52,404 nt of DNA. Origin: Candidatus Poribacteria bacterium (GTDB lineage Bacteria > Poribacteria > WGA-4E > WGA-3G). The first letter of the stretch is position 1, and every line of letters begins with the position of its first letter. Under the pieces are notes generated by a model. It was not told where the DNA came from. It did no database searches and was given only the letters and a program-made list of their open reading frames with translations. The DNA is taken from the NCBI GenBank assembly GCA_022827225.1, contig JAJDTJ010000133.1:1-52404 (forward strand), read 5' to 3'. Of the stretch, positions 26,685-36,531 are shown piece by piece. A program made the position numbers and the translations under genes.

Positions 26685-29600
26685 ATGCAGAAAATAAAGT
26701 CTATTTTACTTTTTGTGATTATTGGAGCGACCTTAATTGTTTCAACTTTGGCTTCAATTATTGTAGGCGTTGTGAACGCTGAAGATTTCGCACAACAGGC
26801 TGATAGCGTATTTGAAAAAAGCTGCCTTGAATGTCACGGGGACTCAGGTTCATTCAAAGAATCACTGTTGCTTGAGTATAATTCACTCATTCAAAGTGGA
26901 AGTGTGGTACCTGGTCAACCGGATGCATCCGAATTGTACAAAAGACTCCTTGGCCCCACCGAGAACGGTGCCCAAATGCCACTCAATCTACCACCATTGA
27001 CAGATGAGGAAATTGGAATCATTCGGGTATGGATTGAAAACGGTGCCCCTGATTGGAATGTTGGGGCTATCAACAGAAGTTTTATCAAAAATAAAAGGAT
27101 ACTTGAAACGATACAGCACCATGTAGAGACATTACCCGTACCTAATCGTGCTTTTGCCCGTTATTTCTCAACAACCCACCTTTATAATGCGGGTCTTCCA
27201 ACTGAAAGGCTACACGCCCACTATCTTGCACTCTCTAAACTGGTAAATAGCCTTTCTTGGGAAGCAGATATTGTGAATCCCGAACCGATTAATACAGAAC
27301 AAACACTTTTCTATATTGACCTACGCAATTACAAATGGGACATCAATGATTCGTACTCGTGGACACAAATAGAAAGGCGTTACCCTTACAATATAAAGTA
27401 TGAAGGAGCAGATCAAACAGATTTGCGAGACCTATTCCGAGATTTACAATCTGAAATGCGTTGTGAAGTTCCGTATATTCATGTCGACTGGTTCATTGGT
27501 AAAGCGTCCGAACCACCACTTTACAATGAAATTCTCGCCTTGCCGGACACAGACACAGAGTTGGAAACGCTTTTGGGCGTGGATGTGGTAAGCAATCTAA
27601 AAAACGATCCTGGCGTACGTGTGTGGCGCGCGGGTTTCACAAATTCAGGTGTTTCCGAAAACAACCGTGTCGTAGAACGCCACAAATCTGACTATGGGGC
27701 TTATTGGAAAAGTTATGACTTCGCCGGAAATGTCGGTAGACAAAACATATTCGTGCATCCACTCTCTTTCAATCAGGATGGTGGTGAAGTGGTCTTTAAT
27801 CTGCCAAACGGCTTACAAGCATACCATCTATTTGATGAAAAAGGCGTACGTCTTGATAAAGCACCAGTAGAGATTGTTTCTAACCCAGCCGCAAGTGATC
27901 CCACTGTCTATAATGGCATATCCTGTATCGACTGTCATACAGACGGGATGAAACTTTTTACAGATGAAGTCCGAGCAGTCATTGAAGCCGCACAAGATCC
28001 CATTTACGACAAAGATTACGCACTACGGCTCTATGTAAAACAATCTGTCATGGATATTTTGTTGGAACAGGACACTGAACGGTTTATAACTGCTTTGACG
28101 AAAACAGGGAACTCGTCAGGAGGGACTGAACCAATTTCACAATTCCATAAAATATACAATAGCGATTTAGACGCTGCACACGCTGCCGCAGCGGTAGGGC
28201 TGCCGAAAAATATGTTTTTGTCAAAAATACAAGAAAACACTAACCTACAAAGTTTTGGGTTGCAAATTTTGGTAGAGGGCAGCGTCGTAGAGCGCGATAC
28301 ATGGACATCAAATTTCAATGCTATTGTGTTCACACTCAATCCGCCCGTTGTTGTATCTATACCAGATCCATTGGGACCTGGAGACATCACAAGTCATCCT
28401 GATGAGGCAGTCCACATCCCGGATCCGAACCTCCGGGTGGCACTCGCGAGGATGCTGGGTCAACATCCTGATGAACCCATTACCGTTAGCCAAATGGAGC
28501 AATTCAGTCGTTTTAGTGGGTTTGGCCATACCAAAAACGGCGTATACGTTGAAGGAGAGGCACTAACATTATTTAATAAAGGCATTAAAGATTTAACAGG
28601 ATTGGAATATGCTATAAACCTTAAAGAACTGTTCGTGAGAGAACAACGGGAGGAATTTAGAGGTAATGGAATCTCAGATCTAACACCTATATCCGGTCTT
28701 ACGCAATTAGAGAGCTTAGACATTGGTGGTATTGGTAATCATGTTAGGGATTTATCACCGATCGCAAATTTAACAAACATAAAACATTTGCATTTGGGAG
28801 GCAATCCTATCACTGATCTCTCACCCATTGCCAATTTTACACAATTAGAAACTTTCGGTTTTGACGATAAGGTTCCGTTGACTGATATTTCAGTGTTAGC
28901 AGGTATGGAAAATTTGATAGAAGTTCACATGTGGGGTCCACGATTCAGAGATATGTCTCCGTTGGTAAATCTTCCCAATATTGAAGTTTTAAACCTATGT
29001 GGTAACGAAATATCAGAGATTCCATCTTTAAAGAACGCTCCGAAATTGAGAGAGCTATACGTGTTTGGTAATAATGTATCGGATGTGTCTATTTTACAGG
29101 ATCTAACAAACTTGGAACGTCTGAATTTGAGGAACAACAATATCACAGACACATCTCCGTTAGCAGGACTAACGAATTTGAAATGGTTAGATCTAAGCGG
29201 CAATCCAATTCGTGATTGGACACCGCTCTATGAACTCAGCAAAAACACGAAAATTGAGCCAAATGGATTCACTTTTTCCGCAGATGCTACACTTTTGGAA
29301 CTTAATAGCACATTTACTTTTAATATAGATGCCCTGTTCGTTCGGAACTTGACAGGATGGCAGTGTGGAATTTCCTTTGATCCGAATCTGCTTGAGGCTA
29401 TCGAAGTAACCGAAGGCAACTTTTTGTCATCAGATGCTACCCAAACTTTCTTTACAGAAGGTAGCATTGATAACGAAAACGGTTTGATAACAGGCTTCAG
29501 TGTGTTGCGATTAGATGGAACAGGTCTGAATGGAAGTGGTCTCTTGTTGTCTATCAAATTCAAAGCAAAAAAGGTTGGTAAAGTAACTTTCAGACCCGGC

Positions 29601-29879
29601 GATTGTACGCTTGGCGATAGCGAGGGTATAGAACTGCCGTCGGTCATTCCGAACCTTGAAATTGAAATTGTAGAAGAATTACCAACGCCTGAAGAAGATA
29701 TTTTTACGGGTCCCAAATGGGATGTAAATATGGATGGGAAAATTAATATCCTTGATCTAATAATTGTTGCCAAACACTTAGGCGAACCCATAACAGAGAA
29801 TAACCAACGGACAGATGTCAATGGTGATAGGGTTATTAATATCCTTGATCTGGTTGCGTTAGCAAACGCTTTTGAGTAA
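26685..29879 (+). CDS. Cytochrome c / LRR / cohesin / dockerin multidomain protein
   Basis: A 1064-residue exported protein with four kinds of module. Residues 1-32 are a signal or anchor. A planctomycete-type cytochrome c module follows, with haem motif CLECH at 47-51 and PLTDEEIGIIRVWIENGAP. A second haem motif CIDCH sits at 414-418. About 566-860 are leucine-rich repeats of the internalin kind (LTNLERLNLRNNNITDTSPL). About 862-995 form a cohesin-like domain (WQCGISFDPNLLEAIEVTEG). About 1010-1064 form a type I dockerin with two calcium loops (DVNMDGKINILDL and DVNGDRVINILDL). Cohesin and dockerin on one chain allow self-association or chain building. It follows the sigma fusion by 61 bases and may belong to its regulon. 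Confidence 0.8.
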   Translation: MQKIKSILLFVIIGATLIVSTLASIIVGVVNAEDFAQQADSVFEKSCLECHGDSGSFKESLLLEYNSLIQSGSVVPGQPDASELYKRLLGPTENGAQMPLNLPPLTDEEIGIIRVWIENGAPDWNVGAINRSFIKNKRILETIQHHVETLPVPNRAFARYFSTTHLYNAGLPTERLHAHYLALSKLVNSLSWEADIVNPEPINTEQTLFYIDLRNYKWDINDSYSWTQIERRYPYNIKYEGADQTDLRDLFRDLQSEMRCEVPYIHVDWFIGKASEPPLYNEILALPDTDTELETLLGVDVVSNLKNDPGVRVWRAGFTNSGVSENNRVVERHKSDYGAYWKSYDFAGNVGRQNIFVHPLSFNQDGGEVVFNLPNGLQAYHLFDEKGVRLDKAPVEIVSNPAASDPTVYNGISCIDCHTDGMKLFTDEVRAVIEAAQDPIYDKDYALRLYVKQSVMDILLEQDTERFITALTKTGNSSGGTEPISQFHKIYNSDLDAAHAAAAVGLPKNMFLSKIQENTNLQSFGLQILVEGSVVERDTWTSNFNAIVFTLNPPVVVSIPDPLGPGDITSHPDEAVHIPDPNLRVALARMLGQHPDEPITVSQMEQFSRFSGFGHTKNGVYVEGEALTLFNKGIKDLTGLEYAINLKELFVREQREEFRGNGISDLTPISGLTQLESLDIGGIGNHVRDLSPIANLTNIKHLHLGGNPITDLSPIANFTQLETFGFDDKVPLTDISVLAGMENLIEVHMWGPRFRDMSPLVNLPNIEVLNLCGNEISEIPSLKNAPKLRELYVFGNNVSDVSILQDLTNLERLNLRNNNITDTSPLAGLTNLKWLDLSGNPIRDWTPLYELSKNTKIEPNGFTFSADATLLELNSTFTFNIDALFVRNLTGWQCGISFDPNLLEAIEVTEGNFLSSDATQTFFTEGSIDNENGLITGFSVLRLDGTGLNGSGLLLSIKFKAKKVGKVTFRPGDCTLGDSEGIELPSVIPNLEIEIVEELPTPEEDIFTGPKWDVNMDGKINILDLIIVAKHLGEPITENNQRTDVNGDRVINILDLVALANAFE

Positions 29880-29939
29880 GCGGCACTTAATTTGATGCCT
29901 TGGTTTTCACATAGAAACGTTTTTCAACTGCATCATATT

Positions 29940-32171
29940 TTAAAAACGCTGGGTTAATTCCAGGCTCCAAAACCGCGGTTCATTGACAAAACCCGTCAGA
30001 TTGTTGAAGTCGATGCCACCTGTTGGAGACGTATCGTTGAGGATATTGCGCCCTATAATTGCTACCTCCATGTCGGTCTGAGGCAACAAGCACGCAAGTC
30101 GGACACCGCCTTCCAAAAGCCAATCATCCGCAAACTCTACAGAATCGTAGAGAAAGAACCGGACTCGGCTGCGATACGCCCAGTCTGTGGAAGCAATGAG
30201 ACGCACCCCTGCTGGCAGGTGAAGAATATAATGCAGTGCTACGTCTGCAATCCAACCGGGTGCCTGTGGTAGACTATTACCATCAATGGAGAAAATTCCG
30301 TCAGCAGTAGCTGGGTCCAACATCGTACACGGTGCACCACACCCCTGTATCGCCAAATTCGGATCGTCAATGCGCGTCTGGTTGTAACTGAGACCTGCTG
30401 AGATTTCCAACGCCGTGATGGGCAAAAAGGTCAACTCCGCCTCAACACCGCGCCCAATCGTACGATCAGCGTTCACTAACCGATTGAAATTCGTCTCACC
30501 ACCGACTGCAGTTAATTGCTGATCCTGCATAAAGTATTGGAACGCCGCCATATTCAGATGCAACCGCTGTTCCCACAAACGTAATTTTGTGCCGCCTTCA
30601 AGAGATAGGATCGTCTCGGTATCGGCAACTGTGACTGTATCACCAAATAGCAAACGTCCCTGAATACTCGGTGCGCGGAATCCGCGCGCTGCACGTAAAT
30701 AGGTCTGCACATTTTGCGACACCTGGTAACGCAGGCTCAGGTCTCCGCTCCACACTGTATCTTGTGGGTTCTCGTGGATAGGACGCAACGGTCCCGCTCC
30801 GGTAACAGCGGGTGCTTGATCCCGCCATGCCGTATAGTTCTTCACATCGTGAGATAATCGTAATCCGGCGCCGTATTCCAAATTCTCAAGTATTTGGAAG
30901 GTCAAGGCGGCGAATGCTGCCGCTGCAGTCGCTTTCTGCTCTTGGCGCGCCACGCCGTCTAAGGCACCCCCCGCCAGTGTATCATAGTTGAAATCCTCCA
31001 TCTCCACGAATTCACGGAAATAGTACAATCCAAATTGATACGTCAGGCGACGCGATGCCGGACTCATCAGGCGAACCTCTTGGCTGAATTGCTGCAACCT
31101 TGGAATAGCGGACGCAGTTTCAGAAGGAAACGGAATTTCACCGGGACCGCTCACTGGAAGAAACGCAGCGCCATATCCGCCGTCAATGTCGCCACGCGAA
31201 AAATTAGTCAGTCGTTCAAATCCGGTCAGCGAAACCAGTTGAAAGTCCGCAATATCATAACGCACCTCAACGCCCAACCCTTGCGTGCTTAACGTTTGCT
31301 CATTGGGTCCATCATGTGCAATGCGGTCACGGGCAAAATCCTGTACCAGGCCGCCTTCACCCTTTGATAAGATATTGGCACGAAACAGCCGCGCCGTGCC
31401 ATCAAGATCGCGAGCGTGGACTTTGAACCGTGCTTCTAACTCCGGTATAGGTGTCCACAACAATTGTAAGCGACCCGCTAAATCCTGATGCCCACCTAAA
31501 ACGTCGTCTTCACCGGTGTGTTCGTTATCCACCCAATCGTCTCGCCACTGTGCAAGCACTGAGAGCCGAGCGGAAAGCACAGACGGAACGATCGGACCCG
31601 ATATAGCACTCTCGATATTGCTGCTGTTAAACCGTCCATAACTCACGCGTCCGTACCCTTCCAAATTCTGGGTCGGGCGTGCCGATTCAAATTTCACAGT
31701 ACCCGCAGGTGTATTGCGTCCAAACAGTGTCCCTTGTGGTCCCCGTAGGACTTCAACCCTGTCCAAATCAAAGGCTGGAAATCCTTTTAATAAAGCGTTT
31801 TCGAGTACAACGCCGTCGTAGAGCAGCGAAACCGGCTGCGAAGCGTTGAGGTCAAAGTCTGTGTTGCCGAGACCACGAATATAGAAGCGCGGAAAAATAC
31901 GTCCAAACGACGACTCCACTTGCAAACTCGGTGTGCGGTTCGATAAAAAACGCACATCCATACCCGAGGAACGCAACGTGTCAAACCGATCGCCACGGAG
32001 TGTAGAGACGGCGAGCGGCACCTCAAAAGACCGTTGTTCACGTTTACGCGCCGTAACCACGATCTCTTCCAACCGAACAACGTCTTCGGTTTCTTCTTCG
32101 GCAACAACCGTTAAACCTATAGACATTAGTATCAAGAGAGCCAAAACATAAAATTTTCTGCTAAAGTTCAT
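29940..32171 (-). CDS. TonB-dependent outer membrane receptor
   Basis: A 743-residue TonB-dependent receptor for uptake of a large or scarce ligand across the outer membrane. The start at 32171 is chosen because GGAGGAAAT directly precedes it. A signal peptide (cleavage near VVA at 24) is followed by the TonB box EEIVVTAR (35-42), a plug domain (RGLGNTDFDLNASQPVSLLY; LKGFPAFDLDRVEVLRGPQG with TLFGRNTPAGTV) and a 22-strand-type barrel ending in LELTQRF with terminal Phe. The plug and barrel resemble the receptors for non-siderophore ligands found in proteobacterial pesticide or steroid users. The ligand is not predictable. Its gene is convergent with the preceding large protein. Confidence 0.92.
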   Translation of the reverse strand: MNFSRKFYVLALLILMSIGLTVVAEEETEDVVRLEEIVVTARKREQRSFEVPLAVSTLRGDRFDTLRSSGMDVRFLSNRTPSLQVESSFGRIFPRFYIRGLGNTDFDLNASQPVSLLYDGVVLENALLKGFPAFDLDRVEVLRGPQGTLFGRNTPAGTVKFESARPTQNLEGYGRVSYGRFNSSNIESAISGPIVPSVLSARLSVLAQWRDDWVDNEHTGEDDVLGGHQDLAGRLQLLWTPIPELEARFKVHARDLDGTARLFRANILSKGEGGLVQDFARDRIAHDGPNEQTLSTQGLGVEVRYDIADFQLVSLTGFERLTNFSRGDIDGGYGAAFLPVSGPGEIPFPSETASAIPRLQQFSQEVRLMSPASRRLTYQFGLYYFREFVEMEDFNYDTLAGGALDGVARQEQKATAAAAFAALTFQILENLEYGAGLRLSHDVKNYTAWRDQAPAVTGAGPLRPIHENPQDTVWSGDLSLRYQVSQNVQTYLRAARGFRAPSIQGRLLFGDTVTVADTETILSLEGGTKLRLWEQRLHLNMAAFQYFMQDQQLTAVGGETNFNRLVNADRTIGRGVEAELTFLPITALEISAGLSYNQTRIDDPNLAIQGCGAPCTMLDPATADGIFSIDGNSLPQAPGWIADVALHYILHLPAGVRLIASTDWAYRSRVRFFLYDSVEFADDWLLEGGVRLACLLPQTDMEVAIIGRNILNDTSPTGGIDFNNLTGFVNEPRFWSLELTQRF

Positions 32172-32264
32172 ATTTCCTCCCAAAATAATATATAAAAGAT
32201 TGATAACTACGGATAATATTGTAGCATACTGAACCAAAAAGTCAACGAATAGCGTGTTTTTTTA

Positions 32265-32334
32265 TTGTAGGAGCGATCTCTGGGTCGCGATTCGTTAGTG
32301 TATTTTGTTGTAGGAGCGATCTCTGGGTCGCGAT
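32265..32334. repeat. Two copies of a 27-base GTAGGAGCGATC repeat
   Basis: An identical 27-base unit (containing TAGGAGCGATCTC and GGGTCGCGAT) occurs at 32265-32291 and 32308-32334, period 43. A third, inverted and diverged copy lies inside the amylase gene at 51704-51730. The unit contains GCGA and TCGC arms, so it can fold weakly. It looks like a dispersed REP-like element of this genome. It lies upstream of both the TonB receptor and the LamG gene. Confidence 0.8.
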
Positions 32335-32359
32335 ATTTACTGACAACGAAAAAAATTGC

Positions 32360-32388
32360 TTGACATCTGATACAAAGGTGTGTCAAAA
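32360..32388 (+). promoter_or_regulatory. Possible promoter for the LamG gene
   Basis: A consensus -35 TTGACA (32360-32365) is followed after 17 bases by TCAAAA (32383-32388), a poor -10. The position, about 32 bases before the gene's ATG at 32420, is suitable. The weak -10 means it may need an activator or may be a chance match. Confidence 0.35.
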
Positions 32389-32419
32389 TCCAAAGCAAAT
32401 AATTGTGGAGGCAATACAG

Positions 32420-33259
32420 ATGAGAGGTAGATATCAAAAACCGAACATTTTCTGGGTTGTTATAGGTGCTGCCGTTCTACTGTTTACGACACAAGGACAC
32501 ACTGCACTTGACCCCGCCACCGCAGTAGCCGTCTGGCTCTTCAACGAGGATGGCGGCGATCTCGCCAAGGACTTAACGGAAAACGCACTCGATGCGGAGT
32601 TCTTGGAACCTGTGAAATGGACGGACGGTAAATTCGACGGTGGTTTGGAATTCAAAAGCGGAGGTTTGGTTAACGCTGGTGATTCCCCGCTCTTGAACGT
32701 CGGAAAAGCGAATTTTTCTATGGTCGCATGGTTCAAGTATTCAAAGACACCCGAGGGATGGCACGCAAGCCTCATCTCGAAGGCTGACCTCGCTATGCCG
32801 AGACACGGCTACATTTTGGGAATTCGCGGGAACCTTGATCCGAACAACAAAGGGAGACCCTTATTCTGGTTCGGATTGGCACAAGGTGCGGGTATCCATC
32901 TCTTCGGCACATCACCCATCAACGATGGAAAGTGGCATCATCTCGCTGCAACTGCTGATCGAAAAGGCGCGATGAAGTTGTACCGTGATGGAAAATTAGA
33001 GGCGGAAAAAGATATTTCCGCACACCAAAAAGAAAATGAGGACAATCTAAAACCTTTCACCATTGGCGGTGAAGTCGGTGTCGCAGTCCGGACCCTCGTA
33101 GATGGGGCAATGGACGAAGTCGCACTCTTCAACATCGTGCTAACAGAAGATCAGATAACCGACATCGTCGAAAAAGGACTTGCACGGACGTTGGGAGCAG
33201 AGGCTGTCTCACCAAACGGTAAACTCGCTACCGCTTGGGGAAAAATAAAGAGAGAGTGA
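32420..33259 (+). CDS. LamG/concanavalin A-like lectin domain protein
   Basis: A 279-residue exported protein. The start at 32420 follows GGAGG by 8 bases. A signal peptide (first 29 residues, cleavage near GHTA) leads into a single LamG-like jelly-roll domain, shown by VAVWLFNEDGGDLAKDLTEN, FSMVAWFKYSK, GKWHHLAATADRKGAMKLYR with DGKLEAEKD, and DGAMDEVALFN, the last being the classical end of the fold. Such proteins bind sugars or surface ligands and are common in Poribacteria and Planctomycetes. The C-terminal 40 residues are a short helical tail. Confidence 0.85.
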   Translation: MRGRYQKPNIFWVVIGAAVLLFTTQGHTALDPATAVAVWLFNEDGGDLAKDLTENALDAEFLEPVKWTDGKFDGGLEFKSGGLVNAGDSPLLNVGKANFSMVAWFKYSKTPEGWHASLISKADLAMPRHGYILGIRGNLDPNNKGRPLFWFGLAQGAGIHLFGTSPINDGKWHHLAATADRKGAMKLYRDGKLEAEKDISAHQKENEDNLKPFTIGGEVGVAVRTLVDGAMDEVALFNIVLTEDQITDIVEKGLARTLGAEAVSPNGKLATAWGKIKRE

Positions 33260-33348
33260 ACCTTATAAGCATTGGAAGATTGAAAGAAAAGTTGAAACTT
33301 GTTTCTTAATATTGTTTAACAAATCAAAAATTTTAAAATAGGTGGCAC

Positions 33349-34116
33349 ATGGATTGGCAACTGGAAACGATCGTTTCTGACGAACAGGTCAAGTTTTACA
33401 AGGAAAACGGGTATCTCACATTCGGACGTATCTTCACGAAACCGGAGTTAGACGAACTTCGGGATTACGTGGACAGGATGATTGCGAATTTGCCAGAAGG
33501 TAGACGTCCTGAGCAGATGGATGTTCCACATTTTCAGCATCCGTATCTATTCAAATATCTGACACACCCACGCGTGTTGAAAGTCATCGAACGGTTTATC
33601 GGACCGGACATCATCCTCTGGTCGAGCCATTTTATCAGCAAGCGTGAAAACGACGGCATGGAAGTCCCGTGGCATCAGGACGGTGTCTATTGGGGTAAAT
33701 CGCTTGAGCCGATGCACGTTATCACTATGTGGCTCGCGGTCGATGAATCGAAGGTTGAAAACGGATGCATGCGTGTTATCCCCGGAAGCCACAATCTACG
33801 CGACCGCCGTTATGAAACTGTCAACAGAGAAAACATGCTCTTCGGCAGCGAAGTTGTCGATGAAGATTTAGACGTATCCAAAGCAGTTGACTTGGAATTG
33901 GAGGTCGGCGAATGCCATTTCCACGATGCGTGGACAATCCACAATTCGAGTCCAAACATTTCTCAGAAACGGCGATGTGGTTACACAATGCGCTACATGC
34001 CAGCGAACGTCCACTACCCGGGAGCAGAGTGGCGACGGAAACACCACATCTATCTACTGCAAGGCGAGGACAGAACGGATGGCTTTAACACCTACGCACC
34101 CGTTCCAGAATTTTAA
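33349..34116 (+). CDS. PhyH-family Fe(II)/2-oxoglutarate dioxygenase
   Basis: A 255-residue PhyH-family hydroxylase with a complete metal site: His109-Gln-Asp111 (PWHQDGVYW), distal His198 (AWTIHNSSPN) and Arg209 for 2-oxoglutarate, plus CMRVIPGSHNLR (140-151). It would hydroxylate a small hydrophobic or quaternary substrate, with 2-oxoglutarate and oxygen. The following amidohydrolase starts 20 bases downstream on the same strand, so the two may form one transcription unit. The substrate is unknown. Confidence 0.9.
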   Translation: MDWQLETIVSDEQVKFYKENGYLTFGRIFTKPELDELRDYVDRMIANLPEGRRPEQMDVPHFQHPYLFKYLTHPRVLKVIERFIGPDIILWSSHFISKRENDGMEVPWHQDGVYWGKSLEPMHVITMWLAVDESKVENGCMRVIPGSHNLRDRRYETVNRENMLFGSEVVDEDLDVSKAVDLELEVGECHFHDAWTIHNSSPNISQKRRCGYTMRYMPANVHYPGAEWRRKHHIYLLQGEDRTDGFNTYAPVPEF

Positions 34117-34136
34117 ACTCTAAGAAAGGGTAGACT

Positions 34137-34997
34137 ATGCAACCTTATTTTGATGTTCATTGCCACATCGGTATGACGGTATCACGTGCACCCGTTGTGG
34201 GGCAGAGTGTCGGACGGTGTCTCGCGCGGATGGCTTCGGCAAATGTTATCGGTGCGATCCCGTGCCCAACGGCGGGGGGTCCACAAGCGCGCGGTGTACT
34301 GGACACGCGAACCCAAAACGAGACGATCGCCAACGCATGCAAACTACACCCAGAACGTTTTCCGATTGGACTGGGGATCGTAGAAGTCCGACACGAACAA
34401 GCTGGTGTTGATGAATTAGAGCGGTCAATGCAGGAAGACGGCTTGGTCGGGTTCGCCTGCCATCCCGGACTGTCTGGACATTCACTCGGTGGTGAGCTGC
34501 ACGCATTCCTGGAAGTGGTGGCAATGCACGACGGACTCTGTCTGCTGCATCAAGCGGGTTCTACTCGAAATATCGCCACTTACGCAAAGCGGTTCCCGTC
34601 AATAACGTTTATCATTGGGCATGTGTCGATGAACAAAGCCGGACATCTTGATGCCATCGAGCAGTGTGGAACGTGTGAAAACGTCTGGTTTGACGTAGCG
34701 CAGAAGCCGGAGGGCGCCGATGAGAGTTGGGATCTCGTACACCTCGTTAACAACCTCGGTAGCGATAGACTTATGTTCGGCAGCGATCTGCCGTATTACG
34801 ATTTTCGGTTGGTCCAAAATCAGATTGAGGCGGCACGTCTCGAGGATGAGATCAAGGAACGTATCGCCTACCAGAATGCAGTGCGACTCGTCCAACAATT
34901 CCGTCAAGATTGGCTGCCGACACTGACACCGATAACACCGCCACAGATTTATTCTCAGGACGAGATGTGGGACGCAAACGGTGCGAGATTATACTAA
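34137..34997 (+). CDS. Amidohydrolase-family metal-dependent hydrolase
   Basis: A 286-residue TIM-barrel protein of the amidohydrolase-2 type. Metal-binding residues are visible: His8 and His10 in DVHCHIG, His138 in LLHQAGST, His162 in IIGHVSMNKAGH and Asp217 in FGSDLPYYD. It probably hydrolyses or decarboxylates a small acid or lactone. It follows the PhyH gene closely with AAGGG as ribosome binding site and may act on that enzyme's product, which is inference. Confidence 0.85.
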   Translation: MQPYFDVHCHIGMTVSRAPVVGQSVGRCLARMASANVIGAIPCPTAGGPQARGVLDTRTQNETIANACKLHPERFPIGLGIVEVRHEQAGVDELERSMQEDGLVGFACHPGLSGHSLGGELHAFLEVVAMHDGLCLLHQAGSTRNIATYAKRFPSITFIIGHVSMNKAGHLDAIEQCGTCENVWFDVAQKPEGADESWDLVHLVNNLGSDRLMFGSDLPYYDFRLVQNQIEAARLEDEIKERIAYQNAVRLVQQFRQDWLPTLTPITPPQIYSQDEMWDANGARLY

Positions 34998-35000
34998 CGG

Positions 35001-35867
35001 TTACTTGACGATTTCAACTGCCTGAATCCGACGGTGGAGCACGAAGAGACAGAGCGCTATCAATGCAAGCAGCACCAGGAGTGCCCAAACCCAATGCACG
35101 ACGTGCTGGTGTGAGGCATTAAAGAGTGCTGAACCGAGAATGTCGTAGTTTTCCCAAATTGAGACGATCGCTGTCCTGCTGCTCCGCATAATCTTTCGAA
35201 GCACTTCATAGATAATAGGTGAACCGAACCACACTGCACAGAAACCGATTGTGGCATAACGCGGGTTTGAAGTGAGTGACGAGAATAGCAACATCAACAG
35301 TCCAGCAGATAACGTAATTACCATCGAGTAGATGATGATCGAAAGCGGGACCCAGTAGTTTTCTTTAAGAAAAGCGGTATCTGTTAACAGCGAGTGTTCG
35401 AGGAACAGTAGCAACCCAGGAATCAAGGTAAGGCAACCGAGCAGTATGCCTATAACAGCAAATTTCCCAATCAGGTAATCTATCCACGAGATGGGTTTCG
35501 AGAGATAAAGGGAGAGTGCGTTGTTCTTCAAATCTGTTGCGATTAACCCCGATCCACCGAAAATAGCGATGAGCGCGATGAGAAATGAGGAAGGGGGGCC
35601 TGTGCTGGGGGTTCGGAATAGGAATTTCTGAAAAAATTCGGCATCGACTTCAAACCAGGGCAACCCACCCGGCACCTGATTCGAGATATAGATAAGTATC
35701 GCATGAACGATGATGTAGATAACAGGCGGAACAGCGACGATTAATCGAACAATTTTGCGTTGTGCCAGCAGTTTAAGTTCAGCCTTCGCAATGATCCACC
35801 ACCGCATATAGTTACGCGGGTTGAGTGTACCTTCCCAATGCCGATAGTCTTGTGTGTGAATAGGCAT
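35001..35867 (-). CDS. ABC-2 type transporter permease
   Basis: A 288-residue membrane protein with six hydrophobic helices. The helix after the first 30 residues (IVRLIVAVPPVIYIIVHAIL), an extracytoplasmic loop and the TDLKNNALSLYLSKPISWID segment (cytoplasmic coupling helix) match the ABC-2 permease family. No ATP-binding partner gene is adjacent in this window. It precedes a lipoprotein gene transcribed toward it from 36406, so the two may be co-transcribed. The exported substrate is unknown. Confidence 0.8.
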   Translation of the reverse strand: MPIHTQDYRHWEGTLNPRNYMRWWIIAKAELKLLAQRKIVRLIVAVPPVIYIIVHAILIYISNQVPGGLPWFEVDAEFFQKFLFRTPSTGPPSSFLIALIAIFGGSGLIATDLKNNALSLYLSKPISWIDYLIGKFAVIGILLGCLTLIPGLLLFLEHSLLTDTAFLKENYWVPLSIIIYSMVITLSAGLLMLLFSSLTSNPRYATIGFCAVWFGSPIIYEVLRKIMRSSRTAIVSIWENYDILGSALFNASHQHVVHWVWALLVLLALIALCLFVLHRRIQAVEIVK

Positions 35868-35905
35868 ATCTTGTAGTGTTGCCTCGTTGCTTGTGTGATG
35901 TCGGC

Positions 35906-36406
35906 TTAAAACTTGTAAATCTCAGCGTTTTCCAAAGTATCCGTGAAGGGTCCCTGTTTTTCCGTCTGGATTTCAACCGTGATGATACCTAAATGTGTGT
36001 CCCTTTCGGGATCTTCCTCAATGAAAAAGCGCGGGATCTCCGCAGTCATGAGGCGATCCAGTCGATTGAGTTCTTGTGCCCAACGCAGGTCAATCAATCG
36101 GTCATCGTAGACTTTCCGATGTTTTTCGCCGTTACGCATAGAGTAGACTTTAACGTTGGTTGTAAAATCCGCTTCAGAAATTGTACTCATGCCAACATTT
36201 GGACTGAGAATGCTCTGGTTCCATATCAATGGTGTGCCATGCTTGTCAGTCAGATAAATCCGCAAATCAATCCTGTCAGTCCGCGGGTCTGCATGAAGTG
36301 CGATGCCCTCAAAATTCTGAATCTCGCCGCTTCCACATGAAAGCATCACAAGCATACAGAACCCGACAATAGCGACTTTTCCTAATTGCAAATTAAAGCG
36401 AAACAT
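35906..36406 (-). CDS. Putative lipoprotein
   Basis: Not recognised. The start is set at the second ATG (36406) because AGGAG lies 7-8 bases upstream; the first ATG would be too close. The 166 residues have a lipoprotein signal with Val-Met-Leu-Ser-Cys (Cys24), followed by a soluble beta-rich domain (ADPRTDRIDLRIYLTDKHG and THLGIITVEIQTEKQG). It lies upstream of the ABC permease gene on the same strand, 38 bases away, so it may be a periplasmic partner of the transporter. Confidence 0.6.
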   Translation of the reverse strand: MFRFNLQLGKVAIVGFCMLVMLSCGSGEIQNFEGIALHADPRTDRIDLRIYLTDKHGTPLIWNQSILSPNVGMSTISEADFTTNVKVYSMRNGEKHRKVYDDRLIDLRWAQELNRLDRLMTAEIPRFFIEEDPERDTHLGIITVEIQTEKQGPFTDTLENAEIYKF

Positions 36407-36517
36407 ATCCATTCTCCTATTGTACGTTCCTCGCGCATCAAGAAGTCCGTTTAGTTTATTATATCTTTTTTCATGATGAATGTCAATTTTAAATCTTTGT
36501 TTCTTTATTCAGAAATG

Positions 36518-36531
36518 CTATAATGATACCC
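36518..36531 (+). promoter_or_regulatory. Candidate -10 element for a leaderless mRNA
   Basis: TATAAT occurs 8 bases before the ATG of the NTPase gene at 36532. Transcription from it would begin at or next to the start codon, giving a leaderless message. This fits the absence of a Shine-Dalgarno sequence. The matching -35 (TTTGTT at 17-base spacing) is weak. Confidence 0.35.

Noticed and set aside
29228..29821. Minus-strand frame of 197 codons
   Set aside because: It is antisense to the cohesin and dockerin part of the large plus-strand gene, which has clear domain motifs.
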